From Pseudofrankia nepalensis (GTDB lineage: Bacteria > Actinomycetota > Actinomycetes > Frankiales > Frankiaceae): 64,000 nt of DNA. Location of the stretch: NCBI RefSeq assembly GCF_016786305.1, contig NZ_JADWYV010000017.1. One strand, written 5' to 3'. Positions 25,509 to 33,992 of this stretch are shown here, piece after piece (positions within the stretch are counted from its first letter, which is position 1; every line of letters begins with the position of its first letter). Both the position numbers and the translations under genes were made by a program. The notes under the pieces are model-generated. The model was not told where the DNA came from. It searched no databases and was given only the letters and a program-made list of their open reading frames with translations.

Positions 25509-26288
25509 TCAGGCCGGGGTGTTCTGGGTGGGGACGCCGAGCGGGAGGGGGACCGAGCGGCGCGCGTCGACGACCACGTACTTCAGCGCCGCGCCGCTGG
25601 TGATGACGGCGTGCACGACGTTGATCAGGTCCTCGATCTGGACGAAGTCCGAGTTGACGTAGTCACGCTGGAACCAGATCGGGTGCACCGCGGCGGCCAG
25701 CTCCGGGTCCCAGCTGAACGGGAACTCGGTGCCGGAGCCGCCCTCGCCGCCGACGCAGTTGCCGACCGTCACCCGGGTGAAGCCGACCGTCGGGTACTCG
25801 ACCCGGTAGGCCTCGATCAGCTTGTCGAGCGCGGCCTTGCTGACCGCGTACGAGCCGAGCCCCGGCCACGGCTCGGTGACCGAGCCGGTGATCGACGACA
25901 GGAAGGCCACGACACCCTTGTTCTCGGTCAGGTAGGGAATCGCCGCGGCCGTGACGTGCGAGGCGCCGATGACGTTGGTGTCGAAGACGTGGTGCCAGGT
26001 CGCGGTGTCGAGGTCGACCAGCCGCTTGAGCACGCCGACCCCGGTGGCGTAGACGACCGAGTCGATCCCGCCCATCGCGGTCGCGGCCTCGTCGATCGCG
26101 GCCTTGACGGACGGCTGGTCGGTGACGTCGCACGCGACCGCGACCGCGCCGGAGCCCGCCTCGGCGACCGCGTCGTCGAGCCGGTCCTTGCGCCGGGCGA
26201 GCAGCGCGACCTGCCCGCCGCGCTGGCCGAGCGCGACCCCGATGGCACGTCCTAACCCGCTGGAGGCGCCGACCACAACCGTTCGCAT
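25509..26288 (-). CDS. Short-chain dehydrogenase/reductase
   Basis: 259 residues. The cofactor motif VVVGASSGLGRAIG is at the very N-terminus and the active site is SSITGS...YAVSKAAL. It is clearly paralogous to the SDR at 30582 (shared WHHVFDTNVIGAS/WRRAFDTNVTGAA and IEAYRVEYPTVGFTRV/VEAYRTEHPEVGFTRV). The ATG at 26288 has only a weak ribosome binding site. Upstream lie a 21-bp tandem repeat and the operator at 26559. Substrate unknown, probably a hydroxy- or keto-intermediate of the pathway. Confidence 0.87.
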   Translation of the reverse strand: MRTVVVGASSGLGRAIGVALGQRGGQVALLARRKDRLDDAVAEAGSGAVAVACDVTDQPSVKAAIDEAATAMGGIDSVVYATGVGVLKRLVDLDTATWHHVFDTNVIGASHVTAAAIPYLTENKGVVAFLSSITGSVTEPWPGLGSYAVSKAALDKLIEAYRVEYPTVGFTRVTVGNCVGGEGGSGTEFPFSWDPELAAAVHPIWFQRDYVNSDFVQIEDLINVVHAVITSGAALKYVVVDARRSVPLPLGVPTQNTPA

Positions 26289-26299
26289 GTGCGCTCACT

Positions 26300-26341
26300 T
26301 TCGCTGGTGGTGTTGACGTCTTCGCTGGTGGCGTCGACGTC
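26300..26341. repeat. 21-bp tandem repeat containing GACGTC half-sites
   Basis: Two adjacent units, 26300-26320 and 26321-26341, both TTCGCTGGTGGYGTYGACGTC, match at 19 of 21 positions. Each ends in a half-site (TTGACGTC or TCGACGTC) of the 16-bp palindrome. They lie directly in front of the SDR start, spaced two helical turns. Confidence 0.55.
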
Positions 26342-26558
26342 GGTTGGCGATGGTGATGGGGACGTGGGGACAGTCGGCGACGGGAGGCTCCTGGCCTGGC
26401 GGAGCGCGTTCGCCCGGCCGCGCGCCGCCGGGAGGGCGGGCGCGCGTTCCGCCGGGCCTCGTGGCGGACCGGGTCGGTACGACGCCGCGAGCACCGTCCT
26501 GGGACCGCCACCGAACCCTTCCCGACATGGCCGAGAGGTCCCGGAGCAGGGTCAGTGT

Positions 26559-26574
26559 ACGACGTTGACGTCAG
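26559..26574. promoter_or_regulatory. 16-bp palindrome, site 4 of the TYGACGTYGACGTCAA group
   Basis: ACGACGTTGACGTCAG lies downstream of the TetR stop and upstream of the SDR at 25509-26288. It shares the 13-mer CGACGTTGACGTC with site 5 at 42806. Confidence 0.6.
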
Positions 26575-26626
26575 AGTCGGAATTGTTGCGACAGGCCGAC
26601 GGCGACCGGCACGAGCCGGCGCCGGC

Positions 26627-27322
26627 CTACTCCGGGACGTCGGCGCGCGTCGGCTTGTCGCGCAGGTGCAGCGCGTTCAGGAAGAGTCGGGTCAACTGCT
26701 CGGCGCCCTCGTCGAAATCGGTGTCGAACAGCCCCTGGACGAGCCACATCTCGGCGAACCTCGTGACCATCGCGCCGAGCGCCGACGCGGCGATCAGCGG
26801 GTTGAGGCTGGGGTCGACCCAGCCGCGCCGCTGCAACTGCGCGATGGAGTTGGCGATGCGCTCACGGTCGCGCTTCTGGTGCTCGAACCGAACCGTGTTC
26901 AGGTGCTCGTCGTAGCGGGAGACCTGCTCGATGACGCCGATGATCCGGGCTTCCCGCCGGTAGTCCTCCAGGAAACGGCGGTTGCCGGCCCGGATCCGCT
27001 CCTGCGGGGACGCGGTGGAGGTGTGGTCGAAGATCGCGGTGCTCAGCGGGGCGTGCAACAGGTCCGAGAGCTCGTTCGCGACCTCGCGGAAGATCTGTTC
27101 CTTGGAGTCGAAGTAGTGGTAGAAGGAGCCGTGCGACAGCCCCGCGCGGTCGGCGATGTCGGAGATCCGGGCCTCGAGGAAACCGTCTTCCTCGAATACG
27201 GCCTTGGCCGCTTCCAGGAGCCGCGCGCGGGTCGCCACGCCCTTCCGAGAGCGCGGTCCGCCCGGCTTCTCGCGGTCAACCGGCACCGCCGTCGTCAATG
27301 CCCGCTCCTGTTCCGCCGCCAT
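26627..27322 (-). CDS. TetR family transcriptional regulator
   Basis: 231 residues from the preferred ATG. The helix-turn-helix reads TRARLLEAAKAVFEEDGFLEARISDIADRAGLSHGSFYHYFDSKEQIF, a canonical TetR domain with a longer than usual N-terminal arm. The frame is open to a TTG at 27391; I prefer the ATG at 27322 because GGAG precedes it and the extension is Ala-rich. The gene is divergent from the DUF35-Ltp2 fusion with site 6 of the 16-bp motif (27469-27484) between them, consistent with autoregulation. Ligand probably an acyl-CoA pathway intermediate (inference). Confidence 0.9.
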   Translation of the reverse strand: MAAEQERALTTAVPVDREKPGGPRSRKGVATRARLLEAAKAVFEEDGFLEARISDIADRAGLSHGSFYHYFDSKEQIFREVANELSDLLHAPLSTAIFDHTSTASPQERIRAGNRRFLEDYRREARIIGVIEQVSRYDEHLNTVRFEHQKRDRERIANSIAQLQRRGWVDPSLNPLIAASALGAMVTRFAEMWLVQGLFDTDFDEGAEQLTRLFLNALHLRDKPTRADVPE

Positions 27323-27468
27323 CCTGGTCGGCTCCGCCGCGGCTGAACGAACCAGGCCAGCTGTCACCCCAGTCATTACCCCAGCCGTCAACAGTGTAGT
27401 GCGTACGTCGATGACCCGATGGCGCCACGCAGTGTATCCGCTTCGGCGCGTAGCCGATCACTCTTGTT

Positions 27469-27484
27469 TCGACGTCGACGTTGA
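27469..27484. promoter_or_regulatory. 16-bp palindrome, site 6 of the TYGACGTYGACGTCAA group
   Basis: TCGACGTCGACGTTGA, extended to near-palindromic TTTCGACGTCGACGTTGAAA (27467-27486). It lies in the 230-bp divergent gap between the TetR gene and the DUF35-Ltp2 fusion gene. Confidence 0.65.
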
Positions 27485-27552
27485 AAACGTGGTACCACTC
27501 ACGGTGCGACACGTCCCGAGGCGACCTGACCATGAGGCGACAAGGAGCTGCG

Positions 27553-29193
27553 ATGCGGCCTCTCCCCGCGCTGACGCCGGCGAACGAGTGGTTCTGGACG
27601 TCGGGAGCCGACGGCAAGCTGCGGATCCAGGGCTGCCAGGACTGCGGCACGCTTGTCCACCCGCCGGTGCCGATCTGCCCGTCGTGCCGGAGCCGCGCCC
27701 ACGCCCCGACCGAGGTGTCGGGGCTGGCGACCGTCGTCGGCGTCACCGTGAACGTCCAGCAGTGGCACCCCGACTTCACGCCGCCCTATGTGATCGCGAT
27801 CGTCGCGCTCGACGAGAGCCCGGACGTCCGGCTCACCACGAACGTCGTCGGCTGCGCACCGGGTGAGGTCCACGTCGGCCAGCGGGTCCGCGTCTCCTTC
27901 GAGCAGTCCGAGGACGTCTACCTGCCGCTGTTCGAGCCGCTCGCCGACCCGGCGACCGTCGACCCGGCGACCGAGACCAACCCGATCGCCGAGCCGAGCC
28001 TGCCGCCCGTGCGCCGGCCGCTGTCCGACGACCGGTTCGAGCACCGGGTGGTCCTCTCCGGCATCGGCCGCTCGAAGGTCGGGCGCCGGCTGGGGATCGA
28101 GCCGCTGTCGCTCACCGTCGACGCGAGCCTCGCCGCCATCGCGGACGCCGGCCTGCGGGTCGAGGACATCGACGGCCTGTCGACCTACCCCGGCCCGGCG
28201 GGCATGGGCATGAGCGAGGGCGGGGTCACCGCCGTCGAGGAGGCGCTGCGGATCCGGCCCACCTGGATCAACGGCGGCATGGACCTGCCCGGCCAGGGCG
28301 GGGCGATCCTCCAGGCGATGCTGGCGGTGTCGGCCGGCCTGTGCCGGCACGTGCTGTGCTTCCGGACCGTCTGGGAGTCGTCGTTCCGGCACGCGGGTGG
28401 CGCGGGCGGGGGCGGCCGGGTCTCCGGCTGGCAGGAGTGGCGCGCGCCGTTCGGCGCGATGTCCGCGGCGGGCTGGATCGCGCTGTGCGCGAGCCAGTAC
28501 TTCCACCGCTACGGCGCCGACCGGGAGATGCTCGCGGCCATCGCGCTCAACGGCCGGGCGAACGCGGGGCGCAACCCGGACGCGATCTATCGCGCCCCGA
28601 TGACCCTCGACGACTACATGAACGCGCGGATGATCTCGACGCCGTTCGGGCTCTACGACTGCGACGTGCCCTGCGACGGCTCCGTGGCGGTCATCGTCTC
28701 GGCCGCCGACACGGCCGCCGACCTGCCCAAGCCCGCGATCCGGGTCGAGGCGGTCGGTACCCAGGTCAACGAGCGGATCAGCTGGGACCAGGGCACGATC
28801 ACCCATGAGCCGCTCGTGATGGGCCCGGCGACGCATCTGTGGACGAGGACCGACCTGCGTCCCGCCGACATCGACCTCGCGTGCCTGTACGACGGCTTCA
28901 CCTTCAACGCGATCTCCTGGCTGGAGAGCCTCGGGTTCTGCGGAATCGGTGAGGCGAAGGACTGGCTGGACAAGGGCCGCCGCATCGCGCTCGACGGCGA
29001 CCTCCCCCTCAACCCGCACGGCGGCCAGCTCTCCGAGGGCCGGCTGCACGGCTTCGGCTTCTTCTACGAGGCAATCACCCAGCTGCGCCGCGAGGCGGGC
29101 CCTCGCCAGGTCGCCGACGCCCGCACCGCGGTCGTCTCCACCGGCGGTGGCGCACCCGGCGGCGCGTTCCTACTGCGGAGGGCAGACGCTTGA
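27553..29193 (+). CDS. DUF35-Ltp2-like fusion (putative acyl-CoA retro-aldolase)
   Basis: 546 residues. The N-terminal DUF35 part (about 1-140) has the zinc ribbon CQDCGTLVHPPVPICPSC and an OB-fold. The rest (about 165-546) is thiolase fold of SCP-x/Ltp2 type. The usual nucleophile Cys is absent (MDLPGQGGAILQAM), the GHPxGA motif is rearranged to GGQLSEGRLHGFG and the second Cys is lost (STGGGAPGGAF). It therefore cannot be a normal thiolase; retro-aldol cleavage as in Ltp2 is the best inference. ATGs at 27481 and 27532 are possible, but AAGGAG five bases before the ATG at 27553 decides. The next gene overlaps by 4 bases. Confidence 0.85.
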   Translation: MRPLPALTPANEWFWTSGADGKLRIQGCQDCGTLVHPPVPICPSCRSRAHAPTEVSGLATVVGVTVNVQQWHPDFTPPYVIAIVALDESPDVRLTTNVVGCAPGEVHVGQRVRVSFEQSEDVYLPLFEPLADPATVDPATETNPIAEPSLPPVRRPLSDDRFEHRVVLSGIGRSKVGRRLGIEPLSLTVDASLAAIADAGLRVEDIDGLSTYPGPAGMGMSEGGVTAVEEALRIRPTWINGGMDLPGQGGAILQAMLAVSAGLCRHVLCFRTVWESSFRHAGGAGGGGRVSGWQEWRAPFGAMSAAGWIALCASQYFHRYGADREMLAAIALNGRANAGRNPDAIYRAPMTLDDYMNARMISTPFGLYDCDVPCDGSVAVIVSAADTAADLPKPAIRVEAVGTQVNERISWDQGTITHEPLVMGPATHLWTRTDLRPADIDLACLYDGFTFNAISWLESLGFCGIGEAKDWLDKGRRIALDGDLPLNPHGGQLSEGRLHGFGFFYEAITQLRREAGPRQVADARTAVVSTGGGAPGGAFLLRRADA

Positions 29194-30251
29194 GCACGAC
29201 CCAGGACATCGCCCAGGCCCCGTTACGCGTCGTCCAGTGGGCGACCGGGAACATCGGCACCCGGTCGCTGCGGGCCGTCATCGAGCACCCGGCGCTCGAG
29301 CTCGTCGGCCTCTACGTCTACAGCGCGGACAAGGCCGGCAAGGACGCCGGCGAGCTCGCCGGCCTCGACACGGTCACCGGTGTCGCGGCGACCACCAGCA
29401 TCGACGACGTCGTCGCGCTCGGCGCGGACTGCGTCCTCTACATGCCGGCCCGCCTGGACGTCGACGAGGTGTGCCGGCTGCTCGAGTCCGGGGCGAACAT
29501 CGTCACCACCCGCGGCGAGTTCCACCGGCCGGCCAGCATCGATCCGGCGCTGCGCGGCCGGGTCGAGAAGGCCTGCGCGGCCGGCGGCACCTCGATCCAC
29601 TCGACCGGCTCCAGCCCCGGCTTCATCTCCGAGGCGCTGCCCCTGGTGATCTCCTCGATCCAGCGCCGGCTCGACCGACTGGTCATCAACGAGTACGCGG
29701 ACATGTCGCGGCGCGACTCGCCGGACATGCTGTTCAACCTGATGGGCTACGGCCGGCCACTGACGGAGTTCGACGAGCGCCGCGCGGCTCACCTGTGCGA
29801 GGCCTTCGGCCCGTCGCTGGCCCTGGTGGCCGACGCGGTCGGCAAGCCGCTGGACGAGATCACCGGCTCCGGCGAGCTCGCCGTCGCCAAGAACGACCTC
29901 GAGATCGCCGCCGGGACCATCCGCGCCGGGACCGTGGCCGCGCAGCGCATCACGGTCACGGGCCGGCACGCCGGCACGCCGTTCCTGCAGTTCCGGGCCA
30001 ACTGGTACTGCACGACCGACCTCGACGTCGACTGGGAGCTCCAGGACACCGGCTGGCGGGTGATCGTCGAGGGCGACGCCCCGCTGGACATCTCCCTGCG
30101 CTTCCCGCTCACGCTCGAGCAGATGGCCGCGACGACCCCCAGCTACACCGCCAACCGGCCCGTCAACGCGATCGCGGCCGTCGTCGCCGCCGCTCCCGGC
30201 ATCCGCACCACGCTCGACCTGCCCCCGATCATCGGCCTGTCCCTGGCCTGA
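29190..30251 (+). CDS. DapB-like NAD(P)-dependent dehydrogenase
   Basis: 353 residues. The Rossmann start is RVVQWATGNIGTRSLRAVIEHP, as in dihydrodipicolinate reductase-like proteins and amine dehydrogenases such as 2,4-diaminopentanoate dehydrogenase. A C-terminal domain with HSTGSSPGFISEALP and SRRDSPDMLFNLMGYG follows the actinobacterial family members often found beside steroid-type catabolic genes. The start is a TTG overlapping the stop of the fusion gene (TTGA). The reaction is unknown; reduction of a keto or imine group is a guess. Confidence 0.78.
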   Translation: MSTTQDIAQAPLRVVQWATGNIGTRSLRAVIEHPALELVGLYVYSADKAGKDAGELAGLDTVTGVAATTSIDDVVALGADCVLYMPARLDVDEVCRLLESGANIVTTRGEFHRPASIDPALRGRVEKACAAGGTSIHSTGSSPGFISEALPLVISSIQRRLDRLVINEYADMSRRDSPDMLFNLMGYGRPLTEFDERRAAHLCEAFGPSLALVADAVGKPLDEITGSGELAVAKNDLEIAAGTIRAGTVAAQRITVTGRHAGTPFLQFRANWYCTTDLDVDWELQDTGWRVIVEGDAPLDISLRFPLTLEQMAATTPSYTANRPVNAIAAVVAAAPGIRTTLDLPPIIGLSLA

Positions 30252-30581
30252 GACCCCGCTTCTCGCCTGAGCCCCAGGTTCCCGGTGGCCGAGCTCTCCC
30301 GGGTCGGGTACCGGGAACCGGGGGCGGCGACGGCAGCGGCAACGGGGAGTGGCGATGCCCGGCTTCACGGGCGGTCCAGTGGACCGCTCGTGAAGTGTGC
30401 GTTCACTTGTCTTGGTCGAAGTCGCGGCCTACCGTCGTGCTGCCGGGTGGCGGGTCTCCGCCCAGGAGGCGCCGCGCCGATTCCCGCCTGGCACGCCAAC
30501 CACGCGAGCGCCGTCCGCCCGCGCACCAGCGCCGGCCGCGGCCACGAGAAGTTACCCGTCCCCATTTAGAAGGAGTGCCAG
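30252..30581. other. Promoter region upstream of the SDR gene
   Basis: 330 bases without a gene. It contains the inverted repeat GCGGTCC-AGT-GGACCGC at 30371-30387, the operator at 30395 and a promoter at 30407-30435. The remainder shows nothing. Confidence 0.45.
30390..30435 (+). promoter_or_regulatory. Operator GTGTGCGTTCAC and promoter
   Basis: The nested inverted repeat GTGAAGTGTGCGTTCACTT (30390-30408) contains the 12-mer GTGTGCGTTCAC (30395-30406), one base from GTGAGCGTTCAC at 42923. It touches TTGTCT (30407-30412), followed after 17 bases by TACCGT (30430-30435), a plausible promoter for the SDR at 30582. Confidence 0.5.
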
Positions 30582-31322
30582 GTGAAGGTTGCGGTGGTCG
30601 GTGCGTCCAGCGGGCTCGGTCGGTGTATCGGCGTCGATCTCGGCCAAAGGGGCGACCAGGTCGCCTTACTTGCCCGCCGGCGCGAGCGGTTGGTGGACGC
30701 GGCGAAGGAAGCGGGCCCCGGCACGCTCGCCATCGCCTGCGATGTCACCGACGAGGCGTCCGCCGCGGCGGCGGTCGAGGAGGCCGTCGCCGGCCTCGGC
30801 GGCCTCGACGCCCTCGTCTACTGCGCCGGCATCGGCCCGTTGTCTCCGGTCGAGAAGGTCGACGCGGCCACCTGGCGCCGCGCCTTCGACACCAACGTCA
30901 CCGGCGCGGCCCTCGTCACCGCCGCCGCGCTGCCGCATCTGAAGGCCGCCGGCGGCGTGGCCGCCTATCTGTCGTCGATCAGTGCCTCGCACACCCCGGT
31001 CTGGCCCGGGTTCGCCGCCTACGCGGTGAGCAAGGCCGCGCTCGACAAGCTCGTCGAGGCGTACCGGACCGAGCACCCGGAAGTCGGCTTCACCCGCGTC
31101 GTCGTCGGCGACTGCGCCGGCGGCGACGGCTATGGGCGCACCGAGTTCGCCAATGACTGGGACCTCGCCTACGCCGCCAAGTACCACCCCATCTGGCACC
31201 GCCTCGGCTACGCGACCGGGGCCCTCCTCGACGTGGCCGAGCTGGCGCGTGTCGTCGACAGCGTGCTGCGCTGCCGCGGCACCGTCCCCTCCGTAACCGT
31301 CATGCCCCGCCAGCCCGCCTGA
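30582..31322 (+). CDS. Short-chain dehydrogenase/reductase
   Basis: 246 residues, with the cofactor loop VVGASSGLGRCIG and the active-site YAVSKAAL. It is paralogous to the SDR at 25509 across its whole length, including the unusual DCAGGDGYGRTEF/NCVGGEGGSGTEF segment after the active site. GTG start at 30582 with AGAAGGAG upstream. The matched pair suggests two stereo- or chain-length variants of one step. Substrate unknown. Confidence 0.87.
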   Translation: MKVAVVGASSGLGRCIGVDLGQRGDQVALLARRRERLVDAAKEAGPGTLAIACDVTDEASAAAAVEEAVAGLGGLDALVYCAGIGPLSPVEKVDAATWRRAFDTNVTGAALVTAAALPHLKAAGGVAAYLSSISASHTPVWPGFAAYAVSKAALDKLVEAYRTEHPEVGFTRVVVGDCAGGDGYGRTEFANDWDLAYAAKYHPIWHRLGYATGALLDVAELARVVDSVLRCRGTVPSVTVMPRQPA

Positions 31323-31452
31323 CGGACCGTCGTATCGGTCGCTTCTGGCAGGCTGCTGCCGCGATTCTGGGGGCGTCGGTGTGACGCGGGGCCGTGTCCG
31401 CGCGGGTCTTGCCACACCGGTCGTGTCACACGGTCGGCAGTGAGGAGCGCTC

Positions 31453-32211
31453 ATGGCGGTCGAGATCGCGTTGACTCCCGACTCCCGGCGGGAGATCGAC
31501 GTTCCCGGCCTCGTCGGGGCCGCGGCCGGCGCCGGGTTCACCGCGGTGGGCCTGGCCGCCGGGCGCGCCGACGCGGCCGGCGCGAAGACGCTCGCGGCGG
31601 CCGGGACGCGCTGCCACGAGCTGCTGGCGCTGCTGGTCGGCGACGACGCGGAGGCGACGCTGGCGCAGGCCGGCCAGCTCGCCGAGGCCGCGGCCACCGT
31701 CGGCGCGCGCTGGGTGCTGGCCGGGTTCCGGGCGGGCCTGTCCGCCGAGACCGCGCCGGTCATCCGCCGGTGCGCCGAGATGCTCGCCGAGGCCGGTGCC
31801 GGCCTCGCGGTGGAGTTCAGCCCGCTGGGCCCCGTCGGGACGATCTCCGCGGCCCGGGAGGTGGTGGCCGCGGCGGGCGCCGAGCGGTCCGGGGTGCTGA
31901 TCGACACGTGGCATTTCTTCCGAGGGAAGAGCACCTGGGCCGAGCTCTCGGCGATCCCACTGGACGAGATTGCCTACATCCAGTTCGACGACGCCCCGCC
32001 GCCCGTCGGCAGTGGGTTCTCCGAGACGCTGCACCGCCGCGTCATGCCGGGCGACGGCGAGTTCGACCTGGAACGGTTCGCCTCGACGCTGCTGGAGCGT
32101 GGCTTCGACGGTCTGGTGAGCGTCGAGGTGCTGTCCGCCGAGCTGCGCCAGCTCCCGGTTCCCGAGTTCTGCCGGCTGGCCCACGCGTCCACCGCCCGCT
32201 ACTGGCGCTGA
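31453..32211 (+). CDS. Sugar phosphate isomerase/epimerase-like TIM-barrel protein
   Basis: 252 residues of the xylose isomerase-like/AP-endonuclease 2 family. Metal-binding positions are visible: Glu in AVEFSPLG, Asp and His in LIDTWHFFRG, and the C-terminal Glu in LVSVEVLS. The ATG at 31453 has GAGGAG upstream. The reaction cannot be told; members act as isomerases, epimerases or dehydratases on small hydroxy-compounds. It lies between two SDR genes on the same strand, which suggests a role in the same route. Confidence 0.8.
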   Translation: MAVEIALTPDSRREIDVPGLVGAAAGAGFTAVGLAAGRADAAGAKTLAAAGTRCHELLALLVGDDAEATLAQAGQLAEAAATVGARWVLAGFRAGLSAETAPVIRRCAEMLAEAGAGLAVEFSPLGPVGTISAAREVVAAAGAERSGVLIDTWHFFRGKSTWAELSAIPLDEIAYIQFDDAPPPVGSGFSETLHRRVMPGDGEFDLERFASTLLERGFDGLVSVEVLSAELRQLPVPEFCRLAHASTARYWR

Positions 32212-32334
32212 CGGTCCCGGCGCCGAGCAGCCGGTCGCGGACCGGCCAGCCGTCGACTGGCGAACCGCCGCCTAGCCGCCTGGAATGCCAGCTCACCTGG
32301 AAACAGCCGACCCGGGAGATCGAGGTTCTCGCAT

Positions 32335-33117
32335 ATGGACGCCCCCTACGACCTGACCGGCCGCGTCGCGATCGTGACCGGTGGCGGGACCGGGATCGGC
32401 GCGGCCACCGCCCGGCTGCTCGCGGCCCACGGCGCCGACGTCGCGATCGCCGCCCGCACCGTCGCCGACCTGGAACGCACCTCGGCCGCCGTCCGCGACG
32501 CCACCGGCCGCCGCTGCCTGCCGGTGCCGACGAACATCAAGGACGAGGAGCAGGTCGCCGCGCTCGTCGAGCGCGCCGTCGCCGAGCTCGGCCGGGTCGA
32601 CATCCTCGTCAACAACGCCGGCGGAACCCGGATGGGACCGCTGCGGACCCTGCCGACCAAGGGCTGGGACGCGAGCTTCGACCTCAACGTGCGCGCGGCC
32701 TACCTCTGCGCCCGTGAGGCCGGCAGGCACTTCCTCGAGCAGCGCTCCGGCGCGATCGTCAACGTCTCCTCCGACGCCGGGGTCTACGGCGTGCGGGGCG
32801 GGGCGCACTACGCCTCGGCCAAGGCCGCGCTGCAGATGTTCACCAAGGTGACCGCGGCCGAGTGGGGGCCCTACGGCATCCGGTCCAACTGCGTGGCGGT
32901 GGGTGGGATCGCCTCCGAGCGGGCGGCGGCGGCGTGGGACGTCGCCGGCATCGACCCGGGCGACATCGCCGCCGGCACCCCGCTCGGCCGGGTCGGCCGG
33001 CCCGACGAGGTGGCCCAGGCGATCGTCTTCCTCGCGAGTGACGCCGCCTCGTACATCTCCGGCCAGGTGCTCTCCGTCGACGGCGGCCACCAGATGGGCG
33101 GCCTGGCCGAGACCTGA
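32335..33117 (+). CDS. Classical SDR family oxidoreductase
   Basis: 260 residues with TGGGTGIG (cofactor), NNAGG, catalytic Ser in NVSSDAG, YASAKAAL and the C-terminal SDAASYISGQVLSVDGGHQMGG. This is the FabG-like subfamily, different from the paralogous pair at 25509/30582. The ATG at 32335 has only GGGAGATCGAGG at a distance. It is convergent with the GntR gene, separated by 22 bases. Likely an alcohol/ketone dehydrogenase on a pathway intermediate. Confidence 0.87.
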   Translation: MDAPYDLTGRVAIVTGGGTGIGAATARLLAAHGADVAIAARTVADLERTSAAVRDATGRRCLPVPTNIKDEEQVAALVERAVAELGRVDILVNNAGGTRMGPLRTLPTKGWDASFDLNVRAAYLCAREAGRHFLEQRSGAIVNVSSDAGVYGVRGGAHYASAKAALQMFTKVTAAEWGPYGIRSNCVAVGGIASERAAAAWDVAGIDPGDIAAGTPLGRVGRPDEVAQAIVFLASDAASYISGQVLSVDGGHQMGGLAET

Positions 33118-33139
33118 CCCCGCCGGCCCGGCCCCGGGA

Positions 33140-33796
33140 TCAGAGGATGCCGCGGGCGCCGAGGGCGGCGACGACGCGCTCGCCGGCGGCACGGAAGTGG
33201 GCGGCGCGGTGGCGGGCGGCGGCCTCGCTGTCGCCGGCGACGATCGCGGCGAGGACCTCCTCCTGCTCGCGGATGATCTCCTCGCTGGTCATGCCACTCT
33301 CGAAGCGGAAGACCCACGGCACGAAGCCGGCGAAGGCGCGCAGCTCGGCGCGCAGCCGCCGGGAGCCGCCCGCGCGGTGCTGGGTGCGGAAGATCTGCTG
33401 CACGAGCTCGCCGATCCGCGCGGTCGAGCCCGCGGCCTTCAGCTCGGCGATGAGGTGCTCGAGCTCGGCGACGACCGCGGGGTCACGCCGGCTGGCGAGC
33501 CGCGACACCGCGACGCCGGACAGCAGGCCGATGACCTCGAAGTCGTCGAGCACGGACTCGGCGTCGAACGGCTCGACGAACACGCCCCGGTGCGGGCGGA
33601 TCGAGACGATCCCGTCCCGCTCCAGCATGACCAGGCCCTCCCGGACCGGGCTGCGGGACAGGCCCAGGGTGTCGCCGACCTCGACGAGGTCGACGCGCTG
33701 GCCGCCGCGCAGCCGACCTTCGAAGATCTCCTCCAGGATGTAGTCGACGACGGCGTTGCTCGCCTTCGCGAGCTTGACGGTTCGAGTGGGCGGCAC
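33140..33796 (-). CDS. GntR family regulator, FCD (FadR-like) subfamily
   Basis: 218 residues. The winged helix (about 15-75) has VGDTLGLSRSPVREGLVMLERDGIVSIRPHRGVFV. The all-helical FCD ligand domain follows with FEVIGLLSGVAVSRLASRR and the helix-rich metal-binding region to GDSEAAARHRAAHF. GTG start at 33796 with GAGGAC upstream. It is divergent from the fused acyl-CoA dehydrogenase, with CTGTATACGG at 33896 as possible operator. FCD regulators usually bind small organic acids. Confidence 0.92.
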   Translation of the reverse strand: MPPTRTVKLAKASNAVVDYILEEIFEGRLRGGQRVDLVEVGDTLGLSRSPVREGLVMLERDGIVSIRPHRGVFVEPFDAESVLDDFEVIGLLSGVAVSRLASRRDPAVVAELEHLIAELKAAGSTARIGELVQQIFRTQHRAGGSRRLRAELRAFAGFVPWVFRFESGMTSEEIIREQEEVLAAIVAGDSEAAARHRAAHFRAAGERVVAALGARGIL

Positions 33797-33895
33797 GGCG
33801 GCGGTCCTCGGGTGACGGTCGGGTCGAGCGGCTCGACGCTGGTGTGATCCTTGTTTCTACAGGCGCCGGGCTTCGGCGCCGTATCAGGCTCTTCC

Positions 33896-33905
33896 CTGTA
33901 TACGG
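33896..33905. promoter_or_regulatory. GntR-type operator candidate
   Basis: CTGTATACGG carries the GTATAC core frequent in FadR-subfamily operators. It is situated between the GntR gene and the fused acyl-CoA dehydrogenase gene. Only one short copy is visible. Confidence 0.35.
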
Positions 33906-33992
33906 CGATCGTCGGCTTCGGGTGGGCGGGCGCGGGACCATGGCGCGTCGCCTCGGACGACCGTAGATTGCGTACGTGGATTATGAATCAAA

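Larger units (their letters stand above)
26289..26626. other. Control region upstream of the SDR
   Basis: 338 bases without a gene, between the SDR start and the stop of the TetR gene. It holds the 21-bp tandem repeat (26300-26341) and the palindrome at 26559-26574. The rest is GC-rich without visible structure. Confidence 0.45.
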
